Source: Dissophora ornata
Lineage: Eukaryota; Mortierellomycota; Mortierellomycetes; Mortierellales; Mortierellaceae
Assembly: GCA_025201705.1 (NCBI GenBank)
Contig: MU617032.1
Coordinates: 2,487 to 26,191 of the forward strand
Direction: 5' to 3'
Length of the DNA stretch: 23,705 bases
The notes under the pieces are model-generated. The model was not told the DNA's origin and made no database searches. It saw nothing but the letters and a program-made list of their open reading frames with translations. Both the position numbers and the translations under genes were made by a program. Position 1 is the stretch's first letter; the number at the start of each line of letters is the position of its first letter. This document shows, in pieces, positions 20,959 to 23,705 of the stretch.

Positions 20959-21769
20959 GTGACAAACAACGCTGATCTCTCTAGTCGGATGATATCTCCT
21001 CCTCGGGTTTTCGTTGCTCGTGTGTTCCCCAGCCTAACTCAATGGTATTGCTACAACCTACAAGCCATGCTGTTCGTTACTCCTGAGCATATCAAGTCAG
21101 AGACGACAGAAACCGACACATGGAGAACACCACACCCCCTGTTGTACAACTTTGTGGCAGATGCATTTTACAACCTGGAAGCCATATCCACAACCACAAA
21201 CGACAATGATTGGCCGACACAGAGCAGGGGATTCTTCCAAGGACGACTCCTTTCAACCCCATGGCAGCACCTTGCAGTTGCTGCCAAGCAGCTACCCAAA
21301 CCTCACGGTCCTTGAACTCGAGCGCCACAAGATGGATAGGACCATGTTGACGAAGAGGAGTGGGCATTCAAAGGACTACAGCAACCCCGGGTCCGGATCC
21401 AGGGCTTAGATACCAAAGAGAAGGTGAACAAGACTATTCAGCTGTGGATGGAAGGAAGGAAGGTAAGAGATAAGGGCAAGGACAAGAAGGAACAGAAGGA
21501 GGAACTGCAAGAGGAGGGACTTGGAGAGAAAAAGGGTAGGTGCTTTCCTGGATCACTTTCCTTTAGACTTGACAGAAAGTAAAAAGAGAGGAAAGAAGAA
21601 ATACGCTGTTTCATTTCCTTGCCAGCATCCTCAGAATCAACGGACTCGCGCCATCCCACCGAGTTCAGGATATCGCGACGAGAATGAAAGGCAGGAACAC
21701 TGTACTGTGCAAATTCAGAGTCATTGATTTTATTGCAGCAGGAATAAACCATGTGGAGAACGGACATTC
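20959..21769 (+). pseudogene. Decayed protein-coding gene, family not recognised
   Basis: One reading frame runs from about 20959 (first ATG 20989) to 21535 and is protein-like throughout, but is broken by TGA at 21313-21315 and TAG at 21337-21339. Before the stops it has S-L-T-Q-W-Y-C-Y-N-L-Q and H-P-L-L-Y-N-F-V-A-D-A-F-Y-N-L-E; after them E-E-E-W-A-F-K-G-L, R-I-Q-G-L-D-T-K-E-K-V-N-K-T-I-Q-L-W and a lysine/glutamate-rich helix. An apparent intron follows (donor gtaggt near 21536), and a further protein-like stretch from about 21630 ends at TAG 21767-21769 (contains G-R-N-T-V-L-C-K-F-R-V-I-D-F). The frame continuity across two stops suggests recent inactivation. I cannot name the family. It lies 158 bp from the MCM3 start and directly upstream of the MED4 relic. 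Confidence 0.6.
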
Positions 21770-21822
21770 ACCATAGAATCCACAATCAACAACACCTCCC
21801 GAATAAAAAAAAAATAAAAAAA

Positions 21823-23094
21823 ATGGCGCCAGTTACAACCACGACTATAACTGCTGCTTCAGCAGCAGCAACTCCACAGAATTCTCTTCGCCAACTAGTC
21901 CGCAACTAGATCACAGAGTACTCGCGGTTAACACAGTCCATGTTCGGCGTCACTGGATGTTCTCATCGAGGGCAAGGTCGTGCCCACGCCACCCAACGAT
22001 ATCGTGAAGATCGTGCAGTTGGACGCCACGCTCATGGGGGCTGAGAAAAAAGAGTATGTCACTACAAAAACTAGGATGGAGGCACAATGAATACGAATGG
22101 CGGTCCATGCGATTAAAGCGCGAACTATACACGCACATGGTAAGCAGAATACCGACCGTTGTGCGGATTCTAATTTGAATACAACAGCAGCATAGTTGAA
22201 TTGCATCAGAAATAGCAGCAGCGGATGCGGCAGGTACGGTTAGAGATTAAAGAGCAGAACAAGGTCATTATGAATGTGATCCAGAACCTGAGAGATGCTA
22301 AGCAAGTCTTGGAAACCCGCCTTGAGGACCAGGATCAGAAACAGGCCATCTCCGCTGATGCACGTTCAGGTAAAAACATATGTATACAGAGAGACTCACC
22401 TCTTTTAATGGAAAGGAACCAAGGAGCCATTTCAAAAAATACTCAACCGCTCTTTCCTTCCAACCTCCGGGATTTTTTTTTTCTTTGTAGCTGAAGTATC
22501 GGTCACGGAGATTGTCGCGTGCGCAAACCGGCTCAGCAACTACACATCTGCACCACCAAATTTCAACCCACAGGATCCAAACCAGCCATTCGAACCTCCT
22601 TACCCATGGGAAGTCATCATGCGCGCCTGAATCCTTAACCAACAGCATATCCCTGCTGCAGCATTGGTCTCGCTCGATGGAGGCGTCATGCCCGGAACCA
22701 CAGGTCAGCCTGTACTTCCAACACCCCAGCAGCTACAACAGCAGCAACAGGGTCAACAAGCACAACAACCGGCAAGTCTTGGTGTCGGTGAGCCCGGCGC
22801 ACCATCATCTACAGCAGCGACAGGAGCTCTTGGTGGTGTTACCAATCACGCCAACAACACTTTTTCTGTTGGTAGTAACGTACACGTCGTGGCTAACGGA
22901 AGGCACGTATTGCCACACAAAATGATGATGTTGGATGATGATGATAAAGATGATTTAGACTCGAGTTTGGAGGATGAAGGATTTTCGCTGTATGAAAAGA
23001 GTTAGTAAGAAACGATGGTGAGTAATAAGGAGGAAGGGAGCAGCAGTATGGAAATGTGGATGAGGCTGATATCTTTGATTTGGATTTTATGTAG
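21823..23094 (+). pseudogene. MED4: Decayed copy of Mediator subunit MED4
   Basis: MED4 is a middle-module subunit of Mediator. The copy starts at ATG 21823 and keeps the helical region (E-I-K-E-Q-N-K-V-I-M-N-V-I-Q-N-L) and the family signature E-I-V-A-C-A-N-R-L-S, S-A-P-P-N-F-N-P-Q-D-P, P-Y-P-W-E-V-I-M-R-A, which aligns with the human E-I-x-x-x-A-H-R-I-S ... G-D-P-R-R-P-Y-P-T-D-x-x-M-R-S-G block. It is broken by TAG 21907-21909, a frameshift near 21949-21953, TAG 22213-22215 and TGA 22628-22630 (where the family has Gly). Intron-like segments remain (near 22139-22191 and 22371-22491). The frame ends at TAG 23003-23005, but a shifted frame to TAG 23092-23094 reads an acidic tail (D-E-A-D-I-F-D-L-D-F-M) that looks like the old C-terminus. 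Since MED4 is normally a core subunit, an intact copy probably lies elsewhere. Confidence 0.85.
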
Positions 23095-23423
23095 GATTTA
23101 TTCTATTCACGCTGTGGCCGTAGTGTACACTGTAACAACAAATAAGCAAGTAAAATCCCCCTACCCTCCATTATAATCAATGAGTTGCAAAGAACTGAAT
23201 GGGGTTCATGATCCGCTATTGTTCAACGAAAGGAGGACGTTGTTAGCCATGCGACGAACGGCGAGTATACAAAGTGAAATTCTGGTGTGAACCCAAAGAG
23301 CAAAGTTACCAGAGACATTCCATGATTATTTCCCATGAGTACGCAAGCACGTCTTTATTTTTTTATATTTCGGTTCCCACCTCCATGCTTCAAAAGTCAA
23401 CAAACAGTGTTGCCTAAAACGCG
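23095..23423. other. Spacer after the MED4 relic
   Basis: I see no gene, tRNA or repeat of note in this stretch. It separates the plus-strand MED4 relic from a minus-strand coding relic. Confidence 0.5.
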
Positions 23424-23699
23424 TTATTGCCGCCATTTTAGTTCTTCATAGGCTTTGAAAATGCTGTCTTGGTGGGAGGAAATACGTTGAAGATATCCAC
23501 CTGTCCACTGAGGAGCAAAAGGCGTTGGGGGTAGTTCTGTCAAATATTACCGCCTTTTTTTTCTCTGAAAGTAATTGGCAGCAATAGGCAGATACACTGG
23601 CTGGAATTTAATGCCAGGCTCACGCCACATCCATTCAAAGAAAGAAGCCGATACATGAATTCTCTCGGGACTCTGAAAGAGATTGTTGAATACTGTCCA
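23424..23699 (-). pseudogene. 3' part of an unidentified gene, minus strand, with in-frame stop
   Basis: Reading leftward from an acceptor-like ttttag at the right edge, one frame stays protein-like for 91 codons: W-T-V-F-N-N-L-F-Q-S-P-E-R-I-H, then F-F-E-W-M-W-R-E-P-G-I-K-F-Q-P-V-Y-L-P and A-A-N-Y-F-Q-R-K-K-R-R, a TAA at 23547-23549, then in the same frame T-E-L-P-P-T-P-F-A-P-Q-W-T-G-G-Y-L-Q and a helical end K-A-Y-E-E-L-K-W-R-Q before TAA 23424-23426. I did not find a valid intron that removes the internal TAA in phase. It may be another decayed gene, or the first TAA may be the true stop. The 5' part is outside the window and the family is unknown. Confidence 0.5.
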
Positions 23700-23705
23700 C
23701 TAAAA

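Overview
This window looks like nuclear DNA of an early-diverging filamentous fungus, most likely Mucoromycota or Mortierellomycota. The evidence is spliced genes with short GT-AG introns (mostly 65-150 nt), fungal versions of MCM3, eRF3, MED4 and mitochondrial uS14, and many homopolymer and microsatellite tracts. I recognised the lineage by gene content and style only; no marker gene fixes it.

Region 1 (1-5690) is a head-to-tail array of about 1.7 kb units. Three complete or near-complete units and one truncated unit are visible, and the array probably continues past the left edge. Each unit has a TATA box and CT-rich leader, a 5'-UTR intron ending one base before the ATG, a 72-codon ORF, a poly(A) signal, and about 1.2 kb of noncoding sequence. 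Copies 1, 2 and 4 are open; copy 3 has lost its ATG and carries an early stop. The coding parts differ much more between units than the noncoding parts do, the reverse of the usual pattern. This is the best candidate for an undescribed system: a tandem family of fast-evolving small intracellular proteins.

Region 2 (5690-17600) carries ordinary single-copy genes. They are mitochondrial ribosomal protein uS14m (+), a disordered acidic nuclear-type protein with a SUMO-interacting-like motif (-), the release factor eRF3/Sup35 (-, four exons, with a PAM2 motif and no Q/N prion domain), a four-pass membrane protein (-, with a 1 kb intron), a REX1-B-type DNA-repair-family protein (-, four exons including a 33 nt one), and divergently from it a mitochondrially targeted DUF6787-type membrane protein (+). 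A short Ty1/copia-like integrase relic lies in the 1.5 kb spacer before eRF3.

Region 3 (17596-20801) is MCM3 (-, seven exons, 850 aa), a subunit of the MCM2-7 replicative helicase. A palindromic ACGCGT element (MCB-like) sits 100 bp upstream of its ATG.

Region 4 (20959-23705) is a graveyard. It holds a decayed unidentified gene (+), a decayed but intron-containing MED4 copy (+) with several stops and at least one frameshift, and the 3' end of a third unidentified gene on the minus strand with an in-frame stop. The kept introns argue for decay of a duplicated genomic segment rather than retroposition.

All exon structures were assembled by hand from splice motifs, phase continuity and family similarity; no alignment or transcript evidence was available.
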